Below are positions 32,848-42,475 of a stretch of 64,000 bases of DNA, one piece after another. How positions within the stretch are numbered: position 1 is the stretch's first letter; each line of letters opens with the position of its first letter. The notes below the pieces were generated by a model, which was not told the DNA's origin, searched no databases, and saw only the letters and a program-made list of their open reading frames with translations. The translations under genes were made by a program, and so were the position numbers. The DNA lies in the NCBI GenBank assembly GCA_036721855.1, contig DAIMKF010000005.1, positions 1 to 64,000 of the forward strand, given 5' to 3'. The DNA is from JAHDNZ01 sp036721855 (GTDB lineage: Bacteria; Bacillota; DTU065).

Positions 32848-33870
32848 ATGCGTCGCCACCTGCCATTTTTTCTATTTTTAACTGTACTCTTCTTAATCAT
32901 CTGGGATATACCTTTTGAACCTACTCATATTATAGAACCCTACCTTGCAAGCAGGGATGATTTGAGTTTTGAGCCATCTTTAGAACCCTCTGTCGAACCA
33001 ATTATTACCGATAGTCATTTGGCTAGTTTTTGTCCCTATTGCGAAAGTGAGCCTATTATTAAACCGGGCCAAAGCTCAGAAGACCTGCCAGAGATACTTA
33101 AATATTTGTCTCAGCGTGGATATTACAAAGGGGAACTTACTAAGATTTATACCAAAGAAGCTGTTGATGCCATAAAAACCTTCCAGTTAGATAACTCTAT
33201 CACTGTTGATGGTATAATTGGTGCCGAGACTTGGCATATGATTGGCCAATCTTTTGCCACCTTACCTGTAGCCAAAGCCAAGCCCAATACCGATAATATC
33301 TCTATCTTTATTGATCTTTGGCAAAGACAGCTAACTGTTTTTGCCGATGGATTACCTTATAAAGTTTATCCTGTGGCCATAGGTAAGAAAGGAACACCTT
33401 CTCCGGTAGGACAATGGAAAATCGCGAGCAAACTTTATATGGGAGGAGCTTTTGGTCCTCGTTTTCTCCGCCTTAGTGTCCCCTTTGGTAATTTTGGTAT
33501 TCATGGAACCAATAAACCTTATTCTATCGGTACCCTAGCCAGTGCGGGCTGTATTAGAATGCACAATCCCGATATTTTAGAACTCTTTAGTTGGGTTAAA
33601 GTAGGTACCCCTGTTACTATTTTCGATGGTCCCTACCCTAAAGCATCGTTTAGACGGGAACTCTTACGCTTAGGTTCGGTTGGTTCGGCTGTCTACGAGG
33701 TACAGCAAGCCTTAAAAGATATGGGTTATATAGCTTTTAACCCCGATGGTGTCTTTGGCAATGGTACAGCCAAAGCGATAAAAAAACTCCAAACAGATCA
33801 TAATCTAACTCCGACCGGTACCGTATCAGGGAAAATCTATGAACTTTTAGGACTTTTTGTCTTCGACTAA
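32848..33870 (+). CDS. L,D-transpeptidase (YkuD) with two peptidoglycan-binding domains
   Basis: Exported or membrane-anchored wall enzyme. A hydrophobic segment at about 5-21 is followed by a Glu/Pro-rich linker, a PG_binding_1 domain (about 75-130, RGYYKGELTKIYTKEAVDA), the YkuD catalytic domain (about 150-255) with the active site SAGCIRMHNPDILEL and upstream GIHGTNKPYSIG, and a second PG-binding domain (about 275-335, VQQALKDMGYIAFNPDGVFG). It would make 3-3 crosslinks or attach proteins. The ATG follows AAGAGGTG. Its 3' end overlaps the convergent helD gene by 24 nt. Confidence 0.88.
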   Translation: MRRHLPFFLFLTVLFLIIWDIPFEPTHIIEPYLASRDDLSFEPSLEPSVEPIITDSHLASFCPYCESEPIIKPGQSSEDLPEILKYLSQRGYYKGELTKIYTKEAVDAIKTFQLDNSITVDGIIGAETWHMIGQSFATLPVAKAKPNTDNISIFIDLWQRQLTVFADGLPYKVYPVAIGKKGTPSPVGQWKIASKLYMGGAFGPRFLRLSVPFGNFGIHGTNKPYSIGTLASAGCIRMHNPDILELFSWVKVGTPVTIFDGPYPKASFRRELLRLGSVGSAVYEVQQALKDMGYIAFNPDGVFGNGTAKAIKKLQTDHNLTPTGTVSGKIYELLGLFVFD

Positions 33871-36084
33871 ATCTGTCAAATGGTATAAACGGGGATCTGC
33901 TTTTTTGAGGAGATCTCCTTTTTTTGTACCCAAAAGATATAACTCATGTAAGGCTCTGGTGGCTGCTATATATAAGAGCCTTTGATCTTTTTTTGTATAT
34001 TGATCAAACTTCCAGACCACCGCTACATCAAATTCTAAGCCTTTGGCTAAAAAGACTGGTATTATCACCATACCTTTGGGTAGTAATTCAGTATCTTGGC
34101 CAACAACACTTAAATTAATTAAGCCTTTTAATTTATCGCCTAAAACTTTCGCTTCGGCAAAGGTTTTAGTAATTACAGCTATATTTTTGTGTGTAAGCTT
34201 TCTACAAAGACTTAGTAGCTCTTTTTCCATATCTTTAGAAATAATCACTTCTGGTTTTTTGCCTTTTCTAAGTACCGGTTGGATATTGGCCGGAGTTGCT
34301 GTAAAAACTTTGGCTAAAGCTGTTATCTGCTCTGTAGAACGATACGATTTTACTAACTCTAGTTCAGTACTGTCAGTTACTTTTAACGAATCTAAAACAT
34401 ACTCCTTGGGCTCACCGAAATACAAAAGAGCCTGATTAGGATCGCCTAGGACTGTAAAAGTACTATCCGGATAGATTAGAGCAAGAACTTTAAGCTCTAA
34501 GGCCGAGTAGTCTTGTACTTCGTCAATAACAACATGTTTAATATTACTTTCACCCCAGAAGCTCTCCAACTTGAGTTTTAAAAAAGTAAGAGCGATAAGA
34601 TCTTCTAAGGTAAGGTAACCTTTATTAAAGAAGGCTAAGGTTTGCTCAGCTATCAGCTTTATATTCTCAGGTAGTTTATCAGTTAAGCTTTGTAAAAGGT
34701 TATAGTCCTCAAAAAGTTGTAGGTATAACTTTACCAAATCAAACTCGACAAGTTTGGCCATTCTAGCTTTAAGTCTTGCTGTTTCGGCCATAGCTTTACG
34801 GTAGGCAATTCTTTGTAGTTCTTTTTCGCTTCTTTTGGGGTTAAAATTAGCTGACAGTAGTTCTTTAAAAATTATTTCCTGGCGTTTTGCCTCTAATGGT
34901 TCTAAAAGAGCATTTAGCCTTCGCGCCAGTTTTTCCAGACGTTTTTTGAAAGGCAAGTAGTTATACTTCTCTTTAATACAGTTGTGGAATTCCTCTCTTG
35001 ACAAAACCACAGTGCCATTATAGACAAAATCTCCCCCTGTGTTATAACTGTTTTCTAAATAGGTGCTATAGTTTTCTAAAAGTGTCCGAAATTGGGGAGA
35101 ACTTTTAAATGCAACCGCCTGTGAACGGATTTGCCATTTTTTGTCTCCTACATCACTAAAAAGATATTCGTAACGTTCAAAGGTATTCTCTAAAGTATAG
35201 TTTGGTAGGTTAACAATTTTTTTAGCATAACTTCGGAAAGTACTCTGTTTGACATTCTCTTCACCTAAATCAGGTAAAACCTCGGAAATATAGTCTTGGA
35301 AGATATCACTTGGGGAGAAGATGACAATATTATCGGCATTTAATTGGTTTTTCTTACTATATAAAAGATAAGCTATTCTATGCAAGGCTATTGAAGTCTT
35401 ACCACTGCCTCCGACCCCCCAAACTAAAACTAGCTTGTGTGCCTCATCACGGATAGCTTGATTCTGCTCTTTTTGAATGGTCATAACAATATCTCGCATA
35501 TGACCGTCTGTACTTTGACTTAGTATTTCCTGTAGCATCTCATCTTCGATATTTAGACTGCTATCAAACATGTAGATCATTTGGCTCTTTTCGATTCGAA
35601 ACTGCCTTTTTAAGGTTAGCTTGCCTGAAACTCTGCCGGCATCACACAGATAACTAGCCTCTCCAAGTGGATAGTCATAAAAGAGACTAGCTATCTGGCT
35701 TCGCCAATCATAGATTATATTATCTTTGTTCTTCGGAGCGCTAAAACCGGTAACACCAATATAAATTTTTTCGGTAGCACCTTTAAACAAAAAATCAATG
35801 CGGGCAAAGTAAGGAGAGTTTTTAAGTCTTTTGAGCCTCTGTCCTTCTTTTAAATAAAAACCCAAACTCTCTTCTTGACGTTTGAGTTCTAACAGACCCT
35901 GAGTTAATTCGTTAGCATCGGAAGCATCTCTGACAAGCCTTGGCATCTCTTCCCACATATATTTTCTAGCTGATAAAACCCGGCTTTTATTAGTTTTGAT
36001 TTTAGTTTCGATTTTTTCAAGTTCACCTTGAATCATAAATACAACTCGAGCCAGGTAATCTTTTTCAATTTGTATATCTCTCAT
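33847..36084 (-). CDS. helD: HelD-type superfamily 1 helicase
   Basis: UvrD/Rep-like ATPase of the HelD group, which in Firmicutes removes RNA polymerase from stalled complexes. The N-terminal coiled coil (about 1-100, rich in K/E/R) would insert in the polymerase secondary channel. Walker A is VWGVGGSGKTSIALHRIAYL near 225-245; Walker B is HVVIDEVQDYSALE near 520; VAKSYRSTEQI-type motif IV occurs as LVKSYRSTEQITALA near 580; motif VI is LLYIAATRALHELYLLG near 700. Length 745 is normal. It is monocistronic; the symbol is by family. Confidence 0.85.
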   Translation of the reverse strand: MRDIQIEKDYLARVVFMIQGELEKIETKIKTNKSRVLSARKYMWEEMPRLVRDASDANELTQGLLELKRQEESLGFYLKEGQRLKRLKNSPYFARIDFLFKGATEKIYIGVTGFSAPKNKDNIIYDWRSQIASLFYDYPLGEASYLCDAGRVSGKLTLKRQFRIEKSQMIYMFDSSLNIEDEMLQEILSQSTDGHMRDIVMTIQKEQNQAIRDEAHKLVLVWGVGGSGKTSIALHRIAYLLYSKKNQLNADNIVIFSPSDIFQDYISEVLPDLGEENVKQSTFRSYAKKIVNLPNYTLENTFERYEYLFSDVGDKKWQIRSQAVAFKSSPQFRTLLENYSTYLENSYNTGGDFVYNGTVVLSREEFHNCIKEKYNYLPFKKRLEKLARRLNALLEPLEAKRQEIIFKELLSANFNPKRSEKELQRIAYRKAMAETARLKARMAKLVEFDLVKLYLQLFEDYNLLQSLTDKLPENIKLIAEQTLAFFNKGYLTLEDLIALTFLKLKLESFWGESNIKHVVIDEVQDYSALELKVLALIYPDSTFTVLGDPNQALLYFGEPKEYVLDSLKVTDSTELELVKSYRSTEQITALAKVFTATPANIQPVLRKGKKPEVIISKDMEKELLSLCRKLTHKNIAVITKTFAEAKVLGDKLKGLINLSVVGQDTELLPKGMVIIPVFLAKGLEFDVAVVWKFDQYTKKDQRLLYIAATRALHELYLLGTKKGDLLKKADPRLYHLTDLVEDKKS

Positions 36085-36267
36085 ACCTCTAATCGCTCCT
36101 TGGTTTCTTGCTCAAACTCAAACCACATTTAATATATTATATCAGTTTTAGATTAGACTGTGAGGAAAAGATTAAACAGAAGTTTTCTTCTCCTTGGCTT
36201 ATATTAGTCCCTTAACTTATGCAAATAAAATTAGTCTCCGGTAAACAGAAAACAATGTTTTTACGAA

Positions 36268-38367
36268 TTAGGTACCCGATTTTAAGCTCTCTAAAAGATT
36301 GCTTAAAATAAAACAGCCAGGCACTAAAAATACCAATGCTCCTGCTACTACTCCTGAATCATTTAACAAAACTGCGGCTAAGGCGGTAATGGTTGTTAGA
36401 TTCAATAGTTTTTTTAGCTCCTTAACTGGAGTTAGATAAAGATTAAGCGACTCAAACGGTTTATAAACCAGCCAGATTAAACCGGCAATAAAGGCAATTA
36501 AGCCCCTCGACCAAAGCGACCACTGCCATAGTTTAAGGTTGGTGCTGATCTTCCTTCTAAGAACATTATAGATAACAACACTACCTTCATCTTTTATCGC
36601 TAGCAATGTTCTTATCAGATGACTGTCTCCTCTTAGGTAGTCAATCAAAACCCAAAGAGCAAAAAAAAGGGGTAATAGCAATAGTAGAGGTGAGGCAATC
36701 TTTTTTTTCATGCCAAGTTTTAACCAAGCCAAAAAAACTATCACCATAGTAAGTCCTCCCCCCACATTAGCTCCTAAATGGGGGAAAGCTACTAAAATGA
36801 CAGTTAAACCAAGCAGTATCATGGTTAGTTTTTTTTTGCCTAAGACAAGGCCCAAAAAATAGGCTGCCAAAAGAATTAAGCCGGCAAGATAACCCATATA
36901 TTCGTTACCTAAGCCATAAAAGCGAGCTCCTGCTTGAAAATCATATCCGAAGACACTTCTAGGTATGAGTCTGGCCTTAAAAAACAAATCCAAAGCTAAA
37001 ATAACGGGACCTACAGTAACTAAAGCCGGCCAAAACCTATACCGGCTTTTGCTACTGAAAAAACCGCCTAAAATAGAGAGAACAATAGCCAGGATAAAAG
37101 CGGCTAAATAGTTCTTTGCCGGTATAAGCCCTACTATTAGCAATAAAAGGGGCGTACAAGCTTCTGCAAATAATAAGGTTTGCAAAAAATGAATCCAGTT
37201 AATGTTCTTAAATATTCCCAAACAAAGAAAACTCAACCCGATTGTGGCAATAAGCAAAGTAATGTAGAGCTTGATAAAAACCGGGCGCAGCTTTTTTATA
37301 ATGGCTGAAACCTTTTCTGCTTCGAGTAATGTGTTTAGAGTTAAGCTGTTTTTTGGTACCTTAGTGATCAAACTTCCCCCGGAATGAAAATAATTTTCGA
37401 TGGCAAAGTATGCTTCGATGGTGGGAGCTAGGTCAGTCAGTGTCACTAAACCCTTTTTCCTGGTTGTAGGTGAATAAAGGAAATCTGCCGGCAGATTTTG
37501 GGGATATATTACTAAAAAACCCAGCCCATAGCCTCTATTTCGGGCTACTATGCTAGGTAATGGGCCAAGCAACATAATCTGATCTACAGCTTTAATTTGA
37601 CTTTGGAGTTGAAAAAGAAAAGTACCTATCTTTTTTAACGCAGCTTGGCGGTGATTTAAATAGATCTGTTCACTTAAAAAATATCTGTCCTCTTCACAGC
37701 GATCTAGATCGCCAGGTTCTATTAATACTAGTTCGCTTACCGTCTCTAAAGCAAGTGTGAGGATTCTTTCCATATCTGCCTCTACACCAAAAGGTTTATC
37801 AGGGTTTTCTTTTAGTACTTCACGGTTTTCACCTTCACTGACAATGCCCTGCCTGTTAATAACTGACAATGCTCCCGGATTTTTTTGCTTATCGAGGGTA
37901 CCTGCATTACCAATATAGCTGGTAGTTTTACCCTTAAGTCCTAAAATTGAGCTGAGAAAACCTGGGATTATTTCATAATAACGCTCTTGGTTTATTTTAA
38001 CTAAAGCTTCGATATCCGCTAATACCATTTCATTTCCAGCCAAAGAAGCACCTGTTCGTTGCTTATAGACTTCATTTGCTTTGAGTTCTTTATCATCGTA
38101 AAGATCGTCTAGCTTATATAAAACCACCTCTTCTAATCCATACGCTCTCGCCCCTGCCCCAACAGTAGCATAAGCTGAAGCTAAATTACCGAATCTAGCA
38201 GTTTGGGCATTAAGAAGGCTTACCGCCGAATTGGCAATAAAATCAGCCACTCGAGATTCTCCCAATATTTCGCCCAATGTTGTATAAGGCAGAGTTATTA
38301 TATAGATCTTGGCTTTAGAAAGAAGTGATACAAGTAAAATAGCTAAAAGTATAGCTGGCTTTTTCAA
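36268..38367 (-). CDS. large membrane protein with alkaline-phosphatase-like extracytoplasmic domain
   Basis: About 699 residues. A signal/anchor helix at 1-20 is followed by a soluble domain (about 20-350), then about ten transmembrane helices to the C terminus. The soluble domain ends with LVTLTDLAPTIEAYFAI, a segment typical of alkaline-phosphatase-superfamily proteins, but the usual metal-binding D/H set is not obvious, so it may be a pseudoenzyme. I know no characterised relative. A GTG at 38382 is possible, but GGGAGG lies 7 nt before the TTG at 38367, whose TTGA overlaps the glycosyltransferase stop. A role in envelope polymer export or modification is inference. Confidence 0.65.
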   Translation of the reverse strand: MKKPAILLAILLVSLLSKAKIYIITLPYTTLGEILGESRVADFIANSAVSLLNAQTARFGNLASAYATVGAGARAYGLEEVVLYKLDDLYDDKELKANEVYKQRTGASLAGNEMVLADIEALVKINQERYYEIIPGFLSSILGLKGKTTSYIGNAGTLDKQKNPGALSVINRQGIVSEGENREVLKENPDKPFGVEADMERILTLALETVSELVLIEPGDLDRCEEDRYFLSEQIYLNHRQAALKKIGTFLFQLQSQIKAVDQIMLLGPLPSIVARNRGYGLGFLVIYPQNLPADFLYSPTTRKKGLVTLTDLAPTIEAYFAIENYFHSGGSLITKVPKNSLTLNTLLEAEKVSAIIKKLRPVFIKLYITLLIATIGLSFLCLGIFKNINWIHFLQTLLFAEACTPLLLLIVGLIPAKNYLAAFILAIVLSILGGFFSSKSRYRFWPALVTVGPVILALDLFFKARLIPRSVFGYDFQAGARFYGLGNEYMGYLAGLILLAAYFLGLVLGKKKLTMILLGLTVILVAFPHLGANVGGGLTMVIVFLAWLKLGMKKKIASPLLLLLPLFFALWVLIDYLRGDSHLIRTLLAIKDEGSVVIYNVLRRKISTNLKLWQWSLWSRGLIAFIAGLIWLVYKPFESLNLYLTPVKELKKLLNLTTITALAAVLLNDSGVVAGALVFLVPGCFILSNLLESLKSGT

Positions 38368-39371
38368 GGTCCAACCTCCCACTTTTGGATAAGATCAAGC
38401 CACATTTTAATTACCCTAGACCAATCATAAGCCAGAGCTTTTTCTCTGGCTCTTATGCCTAATTCCTGTCGCAGCTTTTCTTCCTTGGTGATTTTATCTA
38501 AAGCCTCTTTAAACTTAAGTTTATCTCCTACCGGTATGACTATTCCTGCTGTTTCTATAAGCTCTTTTACATCTCCGGTATCGGTTGCTATAATTGGCAA
38601 AGAGGCACTCATGGCTTCTAATATCGCCAAAGGCATTGCCTCTGTGTAACTTGGAAGTACCATCACACTCCAATGTTTTATAACATCTTCAGGGTTTTTA
38701 AGAGTGCCTAAAAGTTTAACATTTGGTGGCAAATTTCGTGTTTGGTAGCCCTCTAAATCAGACCCTGCCAGTTCAAAAAACCAATCGGGGTAAAATCTTG
38801 CCACCTCTAAAATAAGATCGACTCCCTTTTCTGGGCGTAAGCGACCTAAAAAACCGATAACCTTTTGCCGGTTTTTTGCCGGAATAAATCTTTGTGTATC
38901 AACACCACTTGGTATTATTTCTATCTTAGAAAAGAGCTTTTTTGCCTCCTTGGCTTGGGCTTTGGAGGGTACTACTACAGCTTTAAGGTTTTTTACTTGT
39001 CGTTTTTTTACTCTTAGAACAAACTGTCTTAAATATTGGTTGCCATAAGGGGGAAATAGGGAGTTATAAAAACAGACAACAACTGGATTGGCTCTTGGAT
39101 TTGCCATGAGAAAACTCTTAAAGCCATGGTAGAAGACAAGCCCTTGCTGAAGCTTTCTTTGTTGCCAAACAGCTATTAGATCATATAAAGACATACGATC
39201 AAAAAGAGGCCAGTTACTAACACTAATCTCCAGTTTTTCAGCTGTTTTTAATAATTGCCCATTACTTGTCCAGAGTTCCTGTTTATGGCCTTGAAGTTTT
39301 ACAGCTTGGAGAAGATAACTTAAAACCTTTAACATCCCACCCTCTGCAGGACGTGAAAGATGGTAGATCAT
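38364..39371 (-). CDS. glycosyltransferase family 4 (GT-B fold)
   Basis: Retaining GT-B glycosyltransferase. The N terminus HLSRPAEGGMLKVLSYLLQ is the acceptor-side loop, and the C-terminal nucleotide-sugar site is clear: VIGFLGRLRPEKGVDLILEV near 180 and PSYTEAMPLAILEAMSASLPIIATDTG near 255-280, with the E-x7-E pair. Length 335 is somewhat short but complete. Its ATG overlaps the stop of the FMN-binding gene (ATGA), and its own stop overlaps the next start, so the three are translated as a coupled unit. Donor and acceptor are unknown. Confidence 0.85.
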   Translation of the reverse strand: MIYHLSRPAEGGMLKVLSYLLQAVKLQGHKQELWTSNGQLLKTAEKLEISVSNWPLFDRMSLYDLIAVWQQRKLQQGLVFYHGFKSFLMANPRANPVVVCFYNSLFPPYGNQYLRQFVLRVKKRQVKNLKAVVVPSKAQAKEAKKLFSKIEIIPSGVDTQRFIPAKNRQKVIGFLGRLRPEKGVDLILEVARFYPDWFFELAGSDLEGYQTRNLPPNVKLLGTLKNPEDVIKHWSVMVLPSYTEAMPLAILEAMSASLPIIATDTGDVKELIETAGIVIPVGDKLKFKEALDKITKEEKLRQELGIRAREKALAYDWSRVIKMWLDLIQKWEVGP

Positions 39372-39829
39372 GTTTTGGTTTGCTCTATTTCAATTGTTCT
39401 TTTTCGCTTACTCTTGTTCTCGCCGACATAATCTACCAAAACTATTTTGTTTAGATAGAGTTCTAACAGGGTCATAGTTGCATTATGAGTATAAGGGCAC
39501 CACTTTTCAGCTTCAAGATACTTATCGGAATCAGGAGAAATCTCGTAAGCTCGACCAAAAAATTGTACTCCTTCAAAAATTCCCGGTTCCAAAGACCACT
39601 TTTCTTCGATGACTAAAAGACAAACCTTCGGGTTTTCTCTCAAATTATTCAATTTATCCCCACCAAAACAATGCATGAAAATACCAAGCCCCGAGTCGAT
39701 AAAAATTGTAACCGGGCTCACTCTTAATCCTGCTGTACCGTTGCTGGCAAGAAAACCTGTAGTTTGTTGTTCTAAGTAATCTCTAGCTTCTTTGAGAAGT
39801 TCTTCTCTGGTAAGATCTAAACTAACCAT
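39368..39829 (-). CDS. pyridoxamine 5'-phosphate oxidase-like FMN-binding protein
   Basis: Split-barrel flavin-binding fold protein of 153 residues. The typical opening is EELLKEARDYLEQQTTGFLASNG, followed by strands RVSPVTIFIDSGLGIFMHC and LNNLRENPKVCLLVIEE. The C terminus has an extra about 30 residues with CPYTHNATMTLLELYLNKIV. Reaction unknown; most relatives bind FMN, haem or F420. The GTG or ATG start has AAGGGGG upstream. It leads the three-gene set ending in the large membrane protein, an unexplained association. Confidence 0.72.
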   Translation of the reverse strand: MVSLDLTREELLKEARDYLEQQTTGFLASNGTAGLRVSPVTIFIDSGLGIFMHCFGGDKLNNLRENPKVCLLVIEEKWSLEPGIFEGVQFFGRAYEISPDSDKYLEAEKWCPYTHNATMTLLELYLNKIVLVDYVGENKSKRKRTIEIEQTKT

Positions 39830-39872
39830 TTAGATAACCCCCTTGCTGGTAGTATGTCCAAATTTAAAATTG

Positions 39873-39897
39873 AAAAAGCCCTTTATTAGGGCTTTTT
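39873..39897. terminator. intrinsic terminator, symmetric A/T flanks
   Basis: AAAAAGCCCT (39873-39882) pairs with AGGGCTTTTT (39888-39897). It follows the stop codon of the isomerase gene on the minus strand. Confidence 0.8.
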
Positions 39898-40719
39898 CTA
39901 AGCAGTTATAATCCTATCCATCGCCAGAGCTGTTTGGTAGAGCAATGTTTCCGGATAATAATTGTAAGAAGCTAATTCGGCGGTCATCCAACCATTGTAG
40001 CCAATTTTTCTAAAGGACTCTCTGACTTTAGGCCAATTAATGTCACCTTCTAAGAGGTTGCAAAAACCGTTTATGTTACCTACACTACTCTTCCAGTCTT
40101 TAATATGAACTCGGTAGATGCGATCTCCTAAGATTTCGATCCAGTGATCAGGCCAGCCATAGGCTAGTATATTACCTACATCGAAATAGCTTTTTACACA
40201 GATGCTACCGATCTCATCAATAAATTTTATCATATCAAAAGGACTTACTAAAAACTTATTCCAGACATTTTCTACAGCCAGGACAACTTCCCTCTCCTCG
40301 GCAATTAAAGCCATTTCTTTTAAAACTTTAACCGCGTTCCAAAAAGCTTGATCATATCTTGCTTCATTTTCATTGATACCGCCAGGAACCATCAAAATGG
40401 CATCTGTCTCAAAGATATCACAAAGATCAATTAGCTCTTCCAACCTTTTTAAAGCCAGATCAATTGTTGCATTTGACGAATCAGCAGCTATATTCGGGAA
40501 AACCTCTACCGGTAAAACGCTAGCTACTTCAAGGCCAGTCTCCTTAATCTTGCTGGCTAATTCTTTCATTTCCTGACGAGATTTGGCTAAAGATATTTCA
40601 TCACCGGCAACTGTGACATTGATCTCCAAACCGTCAAAACCCGCTTTTTTAGCTTCTTGGCAACCTTTAAGCAGGTCGTAACTCTCTGGTAGTATCCACC
40701 TGTTAAAAGCCTTTTTCAA
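39898..40719 (-). CDS. sugar phosphate isomerase/epimerase-like TIM barrel
   Basis: Xylose-isomerase-like TIM barrel (AP_endonuc_2 family), which includes hydroxypyruvate isomerase and hexulose-6-phosphate 3-epimerase. Barrel strands and metal ligands: GFDGLEINVT near 30, VLAVENVWNKF (Glu) near 150, VKSYFDVGNILAYGWPDHW (Asp) near 183, YRVHIKDWK (His) near 208 and GWMTAELASYN (Glu) near 250, consistent with a metal site. The GTGs at 40728 and 40722 crowd the ribosome site; AAGGAG lies 8 nt before the TTG at 40719. It lies after serA but has separate terminators on both sides. The substrate is undetermined. Confidence 0.82.
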   Translation of the reverse strand: MKKAFNRWILPESYDLLKGCQEAKKAGFDGLEINVTVAGDEISLAKSRQEMKELASKIKETGLEVASVLPVEVFPNIAADSSNATIDLALKRLEELIDLCDIFETDAILMVPGGINENEARYDQAFWNAVKVLKEMALIAEEREVVLAVENVWNKFLVSPFDMIKFIDEIGSICVKSYFDVGNILAYGWPDHWIEILGDRIYRVHIKDWKSSVGNINGFCNLLEGDINWPKVRESFRKIGYNGWMTAELASYNYYPETLLYQTALAMDRIITA

Positions 40720-40860
40720 CACTACCACTCCTTAGGGACATTTTTCCGGTCACCAAACTATTCCACCAGAAGTGATTTTTTCCTGCTTCTAAACCTTTTA
40801 AGGTTTAAATTTGTTATTTTAACGTTGTTTTTAGCCGACTGGTTTTTAATTAAAAAAATT

Positions 40861-40888
40861 AAAAGCCGGATTACAAAACCCGGCTTTT
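40861..40888 (-). terminator. intrinsic terminator of the serC-serA operon
   Basis: AAAAGCCGG (40861-40869) pairs with CCGGCTTTT (40880-40888); on the minus strand a T-rich run follows. It lies immediately after the serA stop. Confidence 0.8.
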
Positions 40889-40891
40889 AAC

Positions 40892-42475
40892 CTATAATAT
40901 CACATCGGTAACGCTTTTAATACCTTCAATCTGTGCGAGTGTCTTGATGCCGGCTTTAGATAGAGGCTGATCGATAGCCAGCAACATTACTGCCTCTTGC
41001 CCTAGTCCCTTACGACCAACATCCATGGCACCGATGTTGATGTTTTGTTCACCAAGAAGCATACCGACTCTACCAATAATTCCCGGCTGATCCCTATGCG
41101 GGACAACCAGCATATTGCCTCTGAGTTCAATATCTACGCGAAATCCATCTAGATTTAAAAGACGCGGCCCAAGTTCTTTAACAAAGGTAGCCCCTAAAAT
41201 ATGCTCGCTTTTTCCCTTGCCTCTTAAAGAAATCATCTCGACTGAGCCGTTTGGAACTTCCTTAACCTCTTTAATTTTAATTCCCCGAGCTTTAGCTTCC
41301 ATCATGGCATTAACTAAGGTTATCGGCTGTTCGGAACCAAAAGAGAGAAGTCCTTTAACTAAAGATGCACTAAGCATTGTTATATCAAGTTGAGAAAGCT
41401 TACCGCTATAGATAATTTCAATCTCAGAACTGTCTTGGGGATAGATCTGGGCAAACATGCTCCCTAGAGACTGTGCGGTTCCAAGATAAGGAGCAATATT
41501 GGCAAAAACCTCAGGCGCAACAATAGGTAGATTTACTGCATGTGTTGCCGGACCACCACCTAAGAAGCTCACTATGTCTTCGGCCACATCGATAGCTACA
41601 TTTATTTGTGCTTCTACGGTAGAGGCTCCCAAATGAGGTGTGGCAATGATCTGATCTAGTTCAAGCAGGGGTGAATCCGTGCAGGGTTCTTTTTCAAAAA
41701 CATCCATGGCTGCTCCGGCAATTTTTCCTTCCTTAATAGCATTATAAAGTGCTTTTTCATCAATAATACCACCACGAGCAACATTAATAATGTAGGTGGT
41801 CTTAGACATCAGATCTAATTCTTTGGTTGAGACCATGTTCTTGGTTTGTGAATTAAGCGGTAGATGAAAAGTAATAAAGTCGCTTGTTTTATAGATTTCA
41901 TCTAATTCAACTAATTTGATTCCTAGTGCTTCACCTTGTTGTTGGGTTATAAACGGGTCATAGCCGATTACTTTCATAGCTAAGCCCTGGGCCATTATAG
42001 CTACTGTTCTGCCGATTTTTCCTAGGCCCACTACTCCAAGAACCTTTTTGCGAACCTCGATGCCGGTATATTTTTTGCGATCCCATTTACCTGCTTTTAA
42101 GGAAGCATTAGCTTGCGGTAAATGGCGTGCCAGAGCTAGAAGATGAGCAATGGTAAGTTCGGCGGCGGCAAAAGTATTGCCGGCAGGCGAATTTACAACA
42201 ACAATACCTCTATTAGTAGCGGTAGGGATATCGACATTATCCACACCCACACCTGCCCGGCCAATTATCTTTAGCCTTGTACCACTTTGGATTACCCTGC
42301 TTGTAACTTGAGTACCGCTTCTTACCACCAAAGCATCGTAGTTTTTTATCTCTCTGCAAAGAGCTTCTTCGCTTAACTCTGTATTAACAACTACTTCCAA
42401 GCCACTGTCTTCTAAGATCTTAATACCCTCTTGGGCTACCGGGTCAGAGATTAGAACTCTCATTTTATCTTTCAC
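40892..42475 (-). CDS. serA: D-3-phosphoglycerate dehydrogenase
   Basis: First enzyme of serine synthesis, oxidising 3-phosphoglycerate with NAD. The nucleotide-binding motif GLGKIGRTVAIMAQGL is near 147, the catalytic residues are in HLPLNSQTKNMV and ATPHLGASTVEAQ (His near 280), an intervening ASB domain covers about 320-450, and a C-terminal ACT domain (HRDQPGIIGRVGMLLGEQN) allows serine feedback. Length 527 is the long type. The start is GTG with GGAGGAG; it overlaps the aminotransferase stop by 11 nt. It is under the serine T-box. Confidence 0.95.
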   Translation of the reverse strand: MKDKMRVLISDPVAQEGIKILEDSGLEVVVNTELSEEALCREIKNYDALVVRSGTQVTSRVIQSGTRLKIIGRAGVGVDNVDIPTATNRGIVVVNSPAGNTFAAAELTIAHLLALARHLPQANASLKAGKWDRKKYTGIEVRKKVLGVVGLGKIGRTVAIMAQGLAMKVIGYDPFITQQQGEALGIKLVELDEIYKTSDFITFHLPLNSQTKNMVSTKELDLMSKTTYIINVARGGIIDEKALYNAIKEGKIAGAAMDVFEKEPCTDSPLLELDQIIATPHLGASTVEAQINVAIDVAEDIVSFLGGGPATHAVNLPIVAPEVFANIAPYLGTAQSLGSMFAQIYPQDSSEIEIIYSGKLSQLDITMLSASLVKGLLSFGSEQPITLVNAMMEAKARGIKIKEVKEVPNGSVEMISLRGKGKSEHILGATFVKELGPRLLNLDGFRVDIELRGNMLVVPHRDQPGIIGRVGMLLGEQNINIGAMDVGRKGLGQEAVMLLAIDQPLSKAGIKTLAQIEGIKSVTDVIL

